The notes under the pieces are model-generated. The model did no database searches and was not told where the DNA came from. It saw only the letters and a program-made list of their open reading frames with translations. DNA of 64,000 bases from Conexibacter sp. CPCC 205762 (GTDB taxonomy: Bacteria > Actinomycetota > Thermoleophilia > Solirubrobacterales > Solirubrobacteraceae). Numbering within the stretch: the first letter of the stretch is position 1; each line of letters opens with the position of its first letter. This document shows, in pieces, positions 33,324 to 42,558 of the stretch. Where the stretch lies: the NCBI RefSeq assembly GCF_030646155.1, contig NZ_JAUTDN010000007.1, positions 1 through 64,000 on the forward strand, read 5' to 3'. The position numbers and the translations under genes are program-made.

Positions 33324-34597
33324 GGGCGGGCCTCCGGGGCGGGCGCGCTCGGCGGAGCGGGCGCGGCGGGCAGACCGGCGCGCGGCAGCGTCAGCTCGAT
33401 CTCGGTCCCTTCGCCGACCACGCTGTGAATCGTCGCATGCCCGCGGTGGCGGGCCATGCGCGCCTCGATCGACTCGCGCAGGCCGCGCCGGTCGGGCGCG
33501 ACGAGCGCGCGCTCGAAGCCGCTGCCGCGGTCGCGCACGAACACCGACGCCTCGCGCTCGCCGACGCGCGCCAGCACCGACACCTCGCTGACGCCGGCGT
33601 GCTTGGCGGCGTTCGTGATCGCCTCGCGCGCCGCCATCGCGAGCGCCTCCAGGTCGGGGTCCAGCGGCGCGTCGCGCGGCTGCACCAGCCTCACGCCGAC
33701 GCCGTAGTTGGCCTCGACCTCCTGCGCGGCGTGGCGCAGCGCGGCGGCGAAGGTCGCGGGCGCGTCGGCGTCCTCCCTGCCGTACAGCCAGGCGCGCAGC
33801 TCGCGCTCCTGCTGGCGCGCGAGCAGCTGCGCCCTTCGCGCGTCGGGCTCGCGCTGGATCAGCGCCAGCGTCTGCAGGACCGAGTCGTGCAGCCGCGCGG
33901 CGACGCGCTCGCGCTCCTCCGTCTGGATCCGCTCGCGCCGCTCCGCCTCGGCCTCGATCCGCGCCTGCCGCAGCCGCGGGCCGACCAGCAGGCCGATCCC
34001 GGCGGCCGCGACGGAGGCGGCGATCGCGGCGCTGACGAGCGCGGTCGCGTCGGCGCCGAGGCGCAGGAACAGCAGCGCGCCGAGCGCGACCAGCACGAGG
34101 CCGCCGACGGTGCGGGCGGCGTCTCTGGTGTCGAGCAGCGGGCCGGCCGGCGTCGGGATCGACTGCTGCGGGTTGGCCTGGCGCCAGATCAGCGCGAGGC
34201 CGCCGAGCAGCAGCACGCCGGGGCCGAGCACGTCGAGCGGCAGCAGGATGCCGGTGCTCGACAGCACCGCCGAGCCGACGAGGATCAGCAGCAGCAGGCC
34301 GGCCGCCTCCTGCGCGCGGGCGCGGTAGGGGCGGCGGGGCGCGTCCAACGGCGGGGCCGGCAGCAGCAGCGCGGCGGCGAGGTAGACGGCGATCCCGATG
34401 CCGCCGGCCGCGGTCGCGACCGCGAACGCGAGCCGCACGACCACGGGATCGACGCCGAGCCCCTGCCCGATCCCGCCGCAGACGCCGAGCAGCACGCGAT
34501 GCTCGGCGCTGCGCGCGAGCGGGCGGTGCGCCGGCGCGGGCGCCGGCAGTGCGTCAGTCACCGCGTCTGAGGCGGGCGAGGAATCGGCCTGGGCCAC
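33320..34597 (-). CDS. PspC-domain sensor histidine kinase (DesK/LiaS-type HisKA_3)
   Basis: 425 residues from GTG 34597; a GTG at 34561 with an 8-base overlap to the upstream gene is an equally good start. A PspC domain comes first (HRVLLGVCGGIGQGLGVDPVVVRLAF near 33), then four to five further membrane segments. HisKA_3 is ERERVAARLHDSVLQTLALI near 225 with the phospho-His, and the ATPase has AAREAITNAAKHAGVSEV and RDRGSGF/RRGLRESIEARM. Kinases of this build sense envelope stress. It pairs with the regulator at 32646 and with the PspC protein at 34554. Confidence 0.92.
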   Translation of the reverse strand: MAQADSSPASDAVTDALPAPAPAHRPLARSAEHRVLLGVCGGIGQGLGVDPVVVRLAFAVATAAGGIGIAVYLAAALLLPAPPLDAPRRPYRARAQEAAGLLLLILVGSAVLSSTGILLPLDVLGPGVLLLGGLALIWRQANPQQSIPTPAGPLLDTRDAARTVGGLVLVALGALLFLRLGADATALVSAAIAASVAAAGIGLLVGPRLRQARIEAEAERRERIQTEERERVAARLHDSVLQTLALIQREPDARRAQLLARQQERELRAWLYGREDADAPATFAAALRHAAQEVEANYGVGVRLVQPRDAPLDPDLEALAMAAREAITNAAKHAGVSEVSVLARVGEREASVFVRDRGSGFERALVAPDRRGLRESIEARMARHRGHATIHSVVGEGTEIELTLPRAGLPAAPAPPSAPAPEARP

Positions 34598-35231
34598 GCT
34601 GAGACGGTACCGCCGGCACGTCGTGGACGACGGTCGTGGCGGTGCCGTCGACCACGTCGCCGCTCGTCGGCGTGGATGCGGGCGGGGGCGTCGGCGCCGG
34701 CGCGGCGGCGGGCGCGGCCGGCGGCGGCGTCATCGGCGCGGGCGGGGTCGGTGCAGCGGACGCGGGCGCGGCAGGCGCGGGCGGCGCCCCCGGGGCGCTC
34801 GCCCCGGAGACGTCCGGCGCCGCGTGCTTGCGATCGCGCAAGGTCAGCCAGACGATCGCGATCCCGGCGAACGGCAGCGCGCTGGAGTCGAGCGCGGGCC
34901 ACACCAGCTCCTCCGGCTGCAGCCGCGAGACGATCAGCAGCAGCCCGGCGAACAGCACGAACGACCAGCCGAGGACCTGCTCGCGGCCGTCGTCGGGGCG
35001 GCCGCCGAGCAGCACGCGGCCGTCGTCGCGCGGCATGATCAGCGCGAGCGCCGTGTAGGCGATCACGAGCAGCGGGAAGGCGAGCGCGCCGGCCAGCACC
35101 GCGGCCGAGCGCACGACCAGCGGCCGCAGCTCGAAGCTGCGCGCGATGCCGGCGCAGACGCCGAGCAGGATCTGGTCGTCGGCGCGGCGGCGCAGCAGCG
35201 GCCGCGTCGGCACGGAGGCGTCGGGGTTCAT
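34554..35231 (-). CDS. PspC-domain membrane protein
   Basis: 225 residues. PspC motif DQILLGVCAGIARSFELRPLVVRSAAVLAG near 20-48 with one membrane pair, then two more membrane segments (GWSFVLFAGLLLIVSRL, LPFAGIAIVWLTL) and a cytosolic Pro/Ala-rich tail of about 80 residues. It is similar in its first 60 residues to the PspC part of the adjacent kinase, so the two may interact or antagonise as in other PspC-kinase operons. Its stop lies inside the kinase gene start. Confidence 0.9.
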   Translation of the reverse strand: MNPDASVPTRPLLRRRADDQILLGVCAGIARSFELRPLVVRSAAVLAGALAFPLLVIAYTALALIMPRDDGRVLLGGRPDDGREQVLGWSFVLFAGLLLIVSRLQPEELVWPALDSSALPFAGIAIVWLTLRDRKHAAPDVSGASAPGAPPAPAAPASAAPTPPAPMTPPPAAPAAAPAPTPPPASTPTSGDVVDGTATTVVHDVPAVPSQRGPGRFLARLRRGD

Positions 35232-35252
35232 GCGGAGGCTCCTTGCTGGCGG

Positions 35253-35471
35253 TCAGGCGTGGTGGGGCGCGCGCGAGGGCAGCGCGTCGGGCCGGTCGCC
35301 GATCGCGTTCAGCTCCGCGACCGCCGCGCCCGGCACCAGCAGCAGCCGCGCCAGCGTCGCGCCGCGGGCGGCGAGGCCGGGGCGGCGGGAGGCACGGGCG
35401 CCGCGGGTGCGGGCGCGGGCGGGCCCGGCGAGGGCGGTGGAGGCGGTGGGGAGCGAGGCGATCTGCGGCAT
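35253..35471 (-). CDS. Possible small protein of unknown function
   Basis: 72 residues on the minus strand, just upstream of the PspC gene (21-base gap). Almost every third codon position is G or C, as in real genes here, and it ends with an ordered segment LLLVPGAAVAELNAIGDRPDAL. The first half is Ala/Arg-rich and less convincing. No family is recognised, and an AGGA stands about 12 bases before the start. It may be a real first gene of the PspC operon. Confidence 0.4.
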   Translation of the reverse strand: MPQIASLPTASTALAGPARARTRGARASRRPGLAARGATLARLLLVPGAAVAELNAIGDRPDALPSRAPHHA

Positions 35472-35578
35472 TGGTCGGCGTCCTGAGACGAGGGTGTGCG
35501 GTGACGCTCTCGACTATGGACCCGCGACCGCCGTTGCACCATCCGGCATGACCCGGAGTCGACCCTGAGAGGGCAGCC

Positions 35579-35592
35579 CCGGGAGAACCCGG
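35579..35592. promoter_or_regulatory. GC hairpin in the 5' region of the DUF6328 gene
   Basis: CCGGG, loop AGAA, CCCGG, 23 bases ahead of ATG 35616. The rest of the 144-base gap between the divergent genes shows no recognisable promoter. It could end read-through or lie in the leader; function not determined. Confidence 0.3.
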
Positions 35593-35615
35593 CCTTCTGC
35601 GGGTACCGGATCACC

Positions 35616-36077
35616 ATGCCCGCACGCGAGGAGAGCGAGGAGGAGCGGCTCGACCGCAACCTGATCGAGCTGCTGAACGAGCTGCGCGTCGCGCTGCCGG
35701 GCGTGCAGGTGCTGTTCGCCTTCCTGCTCGCGGTCCCGTTCCAGAAGGGCTGGGACACCGTCACCAGCTTCCAGCGCGACGTCTACTTCGTGACGCTCTG
35801 CCTCGTGCTCCTGACGACCGTGCTGCTGGTCGCCCCGACCGCCTACCACCGCCTCAACTTCCGCGCCAGACGCCGCCCGGAGCTGGTCGCCGCCGCCAAC
35901 CGCCTGACGATCGCCGGCCTCACCACGCTCGCGCTCGCGCTCGTCGGCGCGATGGTGCTGATCGCCGACTACCTCTTCGGCACCACCATGACGATCGTCA
36001 CCGGCGCGCTCAGCTTCCTCCTCTTCGCGCTCCTCTGGGCCGCCCTCCCGCTCGCCCACGACTTCGACGGCGACTGA
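35616..36077 (+). CDS. DUF6328-family membrane protein
   Basis: 153 residues. An acidic N-terminus (EESEEERLDRNLIELLNELRVALPGVQVLFAFLL) leads into four membrane segments; the NELRVALPGVQVLFAFLLAVPF and VLLVAPTAYHRLNFR segments are typical of this actinobacterial family. Function unknown. It converges on the transglutaminase gene with three bases between the stops. Confidence 0.82.
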   Translation: MPAREESEEERLDRNLIELLNELRVALPGVQVLFAFLLAVPFQKGWDTVTSFQRDVYFVTLCLVLLTTVLLVAPTAYHRLNFRARRRPELVAAANRLTIAGLTTLALALVGAMVLIADYLFGTTMTIVTGALSFLLFALLWAALPLAHDFDGD

Positions 36078-36080
36078 GCG

Positions 36081-36959
36081 TCAGGCCCGCGCGCCGGCCT
36101 GCGGGTCGAGGCGGGACATCTGGACGTTGGCGCCGAGCGTCGAGGTCGAGCCGCCGCGGTAGACGCCCTTGACCGGCGGGATGTCGGCGTAGAAGCGGCC
36201 GTGGCCGATCTTCACGTGCGTCTCGCCGGCGAAGCGGCGGTTGGTCGGGTCGACGCCGACCCAGACCGGCTCGCCGCGACCGTCGACGCCGGGCAGCAGC
36301 GCCTCCAGCCAGGCGTGGGTGTCGACCTCCAGCGAGTCCGAGCCCTCGTCCTCCGGCGCCGCCCACAGGTAGCCGGAGACGTAGCGGGCGGCGATCCCGT
36401 GGCGCCGCAGCAGCACCAGCGAGAGGTGGACGAAGTCCTGGCAGACGCCGGCGCCGGCGGCGAGCAGGTCGCTGACGGTCGAGCCGACGTAGGTCGCGCC
36501 GCGACGGTACTCGAACGTGTCCGGCACCAGCTCGACCAGCAGCCGCAGCGCGGCCAGGGGATCGGCGGCGGTCCTGATCGACGCCTCCAGTTCCTCGATC
36601 CCCGCGATCGGCGGCTGGTCCTGCCAGGGCAGCAGGAACTCGCCCGCCGCCTCGACGTAGGCGTCGGAGGTCAGCGCCGACCACGGCCCGTGCGGCGGCT
36701 CCGGCGGCGCGCTCGTGACGACGCGGGCGCGCACGTCGATCGTCAGGTGGTCGTGCCCGGTCGGAATGCCGAACTCCAGCACCTCGGTGCCGAAGTAGTC
36801 GAGGTGGCGGGTGACGCGCGCCTCCGGGTCGATCCGTGTGTGGAACTCGTCGCAGCGCTGCGAGGAGGTCGTCGCCGGCCGCACGCGCAGCGCGTTGAGG
36901 TTGTCGCTGACCGGCGAGCCGTATCTGTACTCGGTCAGGTAGCGGATCGAGAAGTGCAC
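36081..36959 (-). CDS. Transglutaminase-like cysteine protease-fold protein
   Basis: 292 residues. N-terminal beta domain (FSIRYLTEYRYGSPVSDNLNALRVRP) then the transglutaminase core with the triad Cys in GAGVCQDFVHLSLVLLR near 190, His in VDTHAWLEALLP near 233 and Asp in WVGVDPTNRRF near 253. GTG 36959 begins two bases after the alpha-E gene stop. It is the last of the conserved trio ATP-grasp, alpha-E, transglutaminase, which comparative genomics has predicted to make or process a peptide tag. It is cytoplasmic, with no signal peptide. Confidence 0.93.
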   Translation of the reverse strand: MHFSIRYLTEYRYGSPVSDNLNALRVRPATTSSQRCDEFHTRIDPEARVTRHLDYFGTEVLEFGIPTGHDHLTIDVRARVVTSAPPEPPHGPWSALTSDAYVEAAGEFLLPWQDQPPIAGIEELEASIRTAADPLAALRLLVELVPDTFEYRRGATYVGSTVSDLLAAGAGVCQDFVHLSLVLLRRHGIAARYVSGYLWAAPEDEGSDSLEVDTHAWLEALLPGVDGRGEPVWVGVDPTNRRFAGETHVKIGHGRFYADIPPVKGVYRGGSTSTLGANVQMSRLDPQAGARA

Positions 36960-36961
36960 GG

Positions 36962-37918
36962 TCAGACCACCATCGCGATCCCGCGCTCGCCGGCGGCCAT
37001 GCCGGCGAAGTAGCGATCGGCGACGTCCTGGTCGACGGCGACCAGCTCGTGCTGCGCGCGCTCGCAGATGTCGACCAGTTCGGTTCCCGCCGGCAGCATC
37101 CGCCGCTGGAAGTCGAGGTCGGCGGCGAGGCGGCTGACGCGCAGCACCGGCTGCGAGTCGCGCGGCGAGGCGTCGGCGGCGGCGAAGGCGTCGTGCAGCG
37201 AGTCGACGCAGGCGGCGACGCTGTCGGGATAGGCGCGCTCGAAGATCAGGAAGCGCGCGACCGGCTGCGCGTTCGGCGGCGCGGTGACGGCGCGCAGGTA
37301 GGCGTGGAAGCCGCCGACCGCCTGCAGCAGCGCGAGCGCGTTGCCGTCGCGGCGCGGGTCCTGCTCGGCCGTCGGCAGCGCGATCCGCAGCAGCCGCAGC
37401 ATCATGTCGGCGACCTCGATGAAGGAGCCGGCGTCGAGGAACGACTTCGCCTCGTCGCGCAGCATCGCGCGGTCGGCGATCCCCCAGATCAGCGCGGTCC
37501 GCTGCTTGACGTACTGGGAGGCGAGGTAGGGGCCGGCCGGCGCCGACCATCTGGCGGTGCCGTCGCCGCGCAGCGTCAGCGTGGTCGTGTTGATCGCCTC
37601 CCACATCTCGGCCGAGATCACGTCGCGGACGGCACGGGCGCCCTCGCGCGCCCGCTCGACCGAGGCGAGCATCGAGTCGGGCCGGTCGGCGTCGAGCGTC
37701 AGCCGCGCGAGCGCATGCCCGCGGCCGAGCGCCTCGTCACCGGGCGTGCCGCCGAGCATCATCAGCAGGCCGTGCCAGCCGAGCGTCAGGCCCGGCCCGG
37801 AGTCCGACGGCGTCTGCAGCTCCGAGCGGAAGACGCCGTCGACGGCGCGCGCCGTGAACTCGGCGCGCGCGAGGTTGCGGCCGAGCCAGTACAGCTCGTG
37901 CGCGATCCGCGCGAGCAT
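36962..37918 (-). CDS. Alpha-E domain protein
   Basis: 318 residues, all-helical, opening with the family signature MLARIAHELYWLGRNLARAEFTARAVDG and containing EMWEAINTT, DEAKSFLDAGSFIEVADMMLRLLRI and FLIFERAYPDSVAACVDSL. The ATG at 37918 overlaps the last base of the ATP-grasp TAA. Biochemistry is unknown; the family is almost always encoded with a circularly permuted ATP-grasp and a transglutaminase. Confidence 0.93.
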   Translation of the reverse strand: MLARIAHELYWLGRNLARAEFTARAVDGVFRSELQTPSDSGPGLTLGWHGLLMMLGGTPGDEALGRGHALARLTLDADRPDSMLASVERAREGARAVRDVISAEMWEAINTTTLTLRGDGTARWSAPAGPYLASQYVKQRTALIWGIADRAMLRDEAKSFLDAGSFIEVADMMLRLLRIALPTAEQDPRRDGNALALLQAVGGFHAYLRAVTAPPNAQPVARFLIFERAYPDSVAACVDSLHDAFAAADASPRDSQPVLRVSRLAADLDFQRRMLPAGTELVDICERAQHELVAVDQDVADRYFAGMAAGERGIAMVV

Positions 37919-39501
37919 TACTGCGGCTCCTGCTGCTGTTGCTGCTGCTGGTTGGTCCAGGCGTCGCCGTAGCGCATCTCCGGCAGCGCCGGCGGGCTGG
38001 AGACGTCCGCCAGCGGCGGGCCGGCGCGGTCGGCGTCGTCGCCGTCCTCCAGCACCCACGTGTCCTTCGAACCGCCGCCGCGCGAGGAGTTGACGATCAT
38101 CGAGCCCTCCTGCAGCGCGACCCGCGTCAGCCCGCCGGGGACGATGTCGATCCGCTCGCCGAAGACGGCGAACGGGCGCAGGTCGACGTGGCGCGGCGCG
38201 AGCAGCCCGTCGGGCCCGACGGTCGGCACCGTCGACAGCCGCACTACCTCCTGCGCGATCCACGCCTCCGGCTTCGCGCGCACCGCCGCCGCGACCTGCT
38301 CCAGCTCCCGCTCGGTCGCGTGCGGGCCGATCGTGACGCCCTTGCCGCCGGACTCGTCGGTCGGCTTGACGACGAGCTGGTCGATCCGCGACAGCACGTG
38401 CTCGCGCACCTCCTCGTCGGCGAGCAGGTAGGTCTTGACGTTCTCGAGGATCGGCTCCTCGCCGAGGTAGAAGCGGATCATCTCGGGGACGAAGTGGTAG
38501 ACGGCCTTGTTGTCGGCGACGCCGGTGCCGAAGGCGTTGGCGATCGCGACCGAGCCGGCGCGGTAGGCGCGCACGAGGCCGGGCACGCCGAGCAGCGAGT
38601 CGGGCCGGAACTCGAGCGGGTCGACGAAGTCGTCGTCGAGCCGGCGGTAGACGGCGTGGACCCGTTCGAGGCCGCGCGTCGTGCGCATGTAGAGGACGTC
38701 GTCGCGCACGACCAGGTCGGAGGCCTCGACCAGCTCGACGCCCATCTGGCGCGCGAGGAAGGCGTGCTCGAAGTAGGCAGAGTTGAGCGAGCCGGGCGTC
38801 CACACGACGACGGTCGCCTCGCTGTCGGCCGACGGCGCGACCGAGCGCAGCGCTCTCAGCAGCAGCTGCGGGTAGTGGTCGACCGGGCGCACGCGGTAGT
38901 TGGCGAACAGCTGCGGCACGAGCTGCGTCATCGCGGCGCGGTTCTCGAGCACGTAGGAGATCCCGGAGGGCGTGCGGACGTTGTCCTCGATCACCTTCCA
39001 GGAGCCGTTGGAGTGGCGCACGAGGTCGCAGCCGGCGACGTGCGTGTAGACGCCGCCGGGCGGGCGGATGCCGTGGACGGCACGGGCGAAGTTGGGCGAG
39101 CTGACGACCAGCCGCCACGGCACAATCCCCTCGCGCACGATCTCGCGCGCGTGGTAGATGTCGTCGACGAAGGCGTTGAGCGCGCGGATCCGCTGCGCCA
39201 GGCCGCGCTTGAGCGTGCGCCACTCGTCGCCGCCGATCACGCGCGGGACGAGGTCGAGCGGGAACGGGCGCTCGCGCGTCGGCCCGTCCTCGCCGCTGGT
39301 CTCGAACGTGATCCCCTGGCGCAGGAAGGTCGCGTCGCGGCGCCTGCCGACCTCGGTCAGGCCCTCGGCGCCGATCCGCTCCAGCTCGGAGATCAGCGCA
39401 CGCGCGACCTCGCGCGGCCGCCCGTCGGTCTCGAACAGCTCGTCGAGGAAGGGGGCGCGCGGGTTGTAGCTGTCGATCGGTGGGGCAGTGGTGTCTGACA
39501 T
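37918..39501 (-). CDS. Circularly permuted ATP-grasp protein (DUF404/DUF407 type)
   Basis: About 527 residues. Family marks: RPFPLDLVPRVIGGDEWRTLKRGLAQR near 78, GGVYTHVAGCDLVRHSNGSWKVIEDN near 150, FGTGVADNKAVYHFVPEMIRFYLGEEP near 325 and the nucleotide loop VVKPTDESGGKGVTIG near 380. ATP-grasp enzymes join a carboxylate to an amine or thiol. ATG 39501 is preferred over a longer frame. The C-terminus ends in seven consecutive glutamines encoded by a CAG/CAA run (37925-37950), an unusual tail. First gene of the trio. Confidence 0.92.
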   Translation of the reverse strand: MSDTTAPPIDSYNPRAPFLDELFETDGRPREVARALISELERIGAEGLTEVGRRRDATFLRQGITFETSGEDGPTRERPFPLDLVPRVIGGDEWRTLKRGLAQRIRALNAFVDDIYHAREIVREGIVPWRLVVSSPNFARAVHGIRPPGGVYTHVAGCDLVRHSNGSWKVIEDNVRTPSGISYVLENRAAMTQLVPQLFANYRVRPVDHYPQLLLRALRSVAPSADSEATVVVWTPGSLNSAYFEHAFLARQMGVELVEASDLVVRDDVLYMRTTRGLERVHAVYRRLDDDFVDPLEFRPDSLLGVPGLVRAYRAGSVAIANAFGTGVADNKAVYHFVPEMIRFYLGEEPILENVKTYLLADEEVREHVLSRIDQLVVKPTDESGGKGVTIGPHATERELEQVAAAVRAKPEAWIAQEVVRLSTVPTVGPDGLLAPRHVDLRPFAVFGERIDIVPGGLTRVALQEGSMIVNSSRGGGSKDTWVLEDGDDADRAGPPLADVSSPPALPEMRYGDAWTNQQQQQQQEPQ

Positions 39502-39534
39502 CGTCGGCGAGGATTCTCTCCCCCGTCCAGGGCT

Positions 39535-39550
39535 GCGGCATTCGCCGCAT
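39535..39550. promoter_or_regulatory. Hairpin upstream of the ATP-grasp trio
   Basis: TGCGGC, loop ATTC, GCCGCA, in the 109-base gap between the ATP-grasp start and the ABC-F stop (both minus strand). It could terminate ABC-F antisense reading or sit in the trio's leader. Nothing else is recognisable in the gap. Confidence 0.3.
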
Positions 39551-39610
39551 GGAGCGACTTCGGACACCGCGACTGGCCCGTTTGTCGGTGCACGGTGTCC
39601 CGTCGGCTGC

Positions 39611-41230
<1,620 letters not shown>

Positions 41231-41286
41231 GCAGTGCTCCTTCGTATGCGCAAGGTTCTTCCGGACTCGTGACATCCGCGACGACA

Positions 41287-41362
41287 CGGTCTGTTGAAAG
41301 ACCGGTCGCTGCTCATGGCGGGTGTCTAATCCGAGATGCGCATAAGCAGGCCCCTGCGGGCC
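41287..41362 (-). promoter_or_regulatory. Candidate attenuation leader of the ABC-F gene
   Basis: The 182-base minus-strand leader contains in 5' to 3' order: a GC hairpin (41349-41362, stem GGCCC/GGGCC), a five-codon ORF at 41326-41343 (Met-Arg-Ile-Ser-Asp-stop), and a second hairpin at 41287-41304 (stem CGGTCT/AGACCG with a six-base loop). ABC-F resistance genes are commonly controlled by drug-stalled translation of such short leader ORFs. The function here is inferred from layout alone. Confidence 0.45.
41326..41343 (-). CDS. Possible five-codon leader peptide
   Basis: ATG at 41343 followed by codons for Arg, Ile, Ser, Asp and TAG. It lies 96 bases before the ABC-F start, between two hairpins. 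Too short to judge by composition; proposed only because of its context. Confidence 0.3.
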   Translation of the reverse strand: MRISD

Positions 41363-41412
41363 GACGACGACCGTAGCACGCGCTCGCGCCACGGCGCAAC
41401 CGCGCGGGCCGC

Positions 41413-42507
41413 TCAGGCGCGGCCGGCGGCGAGGTCGCGCAACCGTGCGCTCGCGCCGTAGCGCACGCTGCGGCCTCTGCCGGAGGCGACGACGAGCCCG
41501 GCGTCGAGCAGCCGGCGGAAGTCGGCGCTGGCGGTGGCCGGAGAGACGTCGGCCTCGGCCGCGTAGGCCGCGCGGTCGACCGCGCCGAAGAGGCTCTGCT
41601 CGAGCGCGATCACGAGCCGCTCGGGCCAACCGCGCTGCTCGGCCAGCGCCTCCAGCCGGCCCCAACGGCTGCCGGCGTCGGCGACCTGGCGCAGCCGCCG
41701 CTGCGCCTGGGCGAGGTGGGCTTCGAGGCAGAAGGCGATCCACGGGCGGGCGTCGCGCTGCGGCTGGTAGCCGCCGCCCTGCACCTGCTGGAGGACGGCG
41801 TAGTAGTCGGCGGTGCGCTCGCCGAGCTGCTCTTCGATCGAAGTCAGCTCGGGCGCCAGCACGCCGTCGCGCGCGAGCACCAGCGACTGCACGATCCGCG
41901 CGACGCGGCCGTTGCCGTCCTCGAACGGGTGGACCGAGACGACGTGCAGGTGCGCCATCGCCGCACGCACGACCGGATGCGCGTCGAGGTCGCCGCGCTG
42001 CAGCCAGCCGACGACCTCGCGCATCAGCTTCGGCACCTGCGCGGCCGACGGCCCTTCGAAGGCCGGCGCGCCGCCGCCGGCGCGCGTGACGTAGACCGGC
42101 CCCGTGCGCCAGCGCCCCGGCCGTTTCGCGTCGTGGAAGGCGCACGCGTCGAAGTGGAGGTCGAGGATGACGCGATCGAGCCATCTGAACGACGGGTCGT
42201 CGGCCAGCGCGTCGACGTGGCGCAGCGCGTGCGCGTAACTGGCGACGGCGACGCGGTCCTCGTCACCGTCGTCGACGACGGCGACGCGGTCGACGAGGTC
42301 GAGCGCGTCGCTATCGGCGACGGTGAAGCCCTCGATCGCGGTCGAGCTGGCGACCGCCGTCGCGCGCGCCTGGCGCCGCAGCCGCCCGACCCAGCGGCGC
42401 GGCTCGCGCGTCTCCCCGTCGAGCCGCGTGCGCAGCTCGTCCAGCTCGCGCAGCTGGGCGAGCTGCTGGCGCGTCAGTCTCGGGATGGCATAGAGCATGC
42501 CATCCAC
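41413..42507 (-). CDS. Fic-domain protein with a C-terminal winged-helix DNA-binding domain
   Basis: 364 residues. The Fic active site HPFEDGNGRVAR lies near 195 with all catalytic residues; these enzymes move AMP (or another nucleotide) to target hydroxyls. An inhibitory-helix motif of the S/TxxxE type (SSTAIEGF near 55) lies N-terminal, as in class II Fic proteins, so activity should be self-restrained. The last 70 residues (AYAAEADVSPATASADFRRLLDAGLVVASGRGRSVRYG) are a winged helix. Start is GTG 42507 or ATG 42498. Two palindromes directly upstream suggest that the protein represses itself. Confidence 0.92.
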   Translation of the reverse strand: MDGMLYAIPRLTRQQLAQLRELDELRTRLDGETREPRRWVGRLRRQARATAVASSTAIEGFTVADSDALDLVDRVAVVDDGDEDRVAVASYAHALRHVDALADDPSFRWLDRVILDLHFDACAFHDAKRPGRWRTGPVYVTRAGGGAPAFEGPSAAQVPKLMREVVGWLQRGDLDAHPVVRAAMAHLHVVSVHPFEDGNGRVARIVQSLVLARDGVLAPELTSIEEQLGERTADYYAVLQQVQGGGYQPQRDARPWIAFCLEAHLAQAQRRLRQVADAGSRWGRLEALAEQRGWPERLVIALEQSLFGAVDRAAYAAEADVSPATASADFRRLLDAGLVVASGRGRSVRYGASARLRDLAAGRA

Positions 42508-42516
42508 TTTAACATC

Positions 42517-42558
42517 TAGACGCTTATTCGTCTAATCTTAAAGACGCAAAATCGTCTA
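42517..42558. promoter_or_regulatory. Two tandem palindromes upstream of fic
   Basis: Site 1: TAGACG (42517-42522), six-base spacer, CGTCTA (42529-42534). Site 2: AGACG (42542-42546), six-base spacer, CGTCT (42553-42557). Both have the same arms and spacer length and are offset by 24 bases. They lie 10-50 bases before the fic start in a strikingly AT-rich patch; site 2 overlaps the 3' end of the upstream hydrolase gene. Likely operators for the winged helix of the Fic protein. Confidence 0.7.

Noticed and set aside
34554..34597. Overlap between the PspC gene and the kinase gene considered a frameshift-split fusion
   Set aside because: Each protein has its own complete PspC motif and normal ends; a later GTG at 34561 gives an ordinary 8-base overlap.
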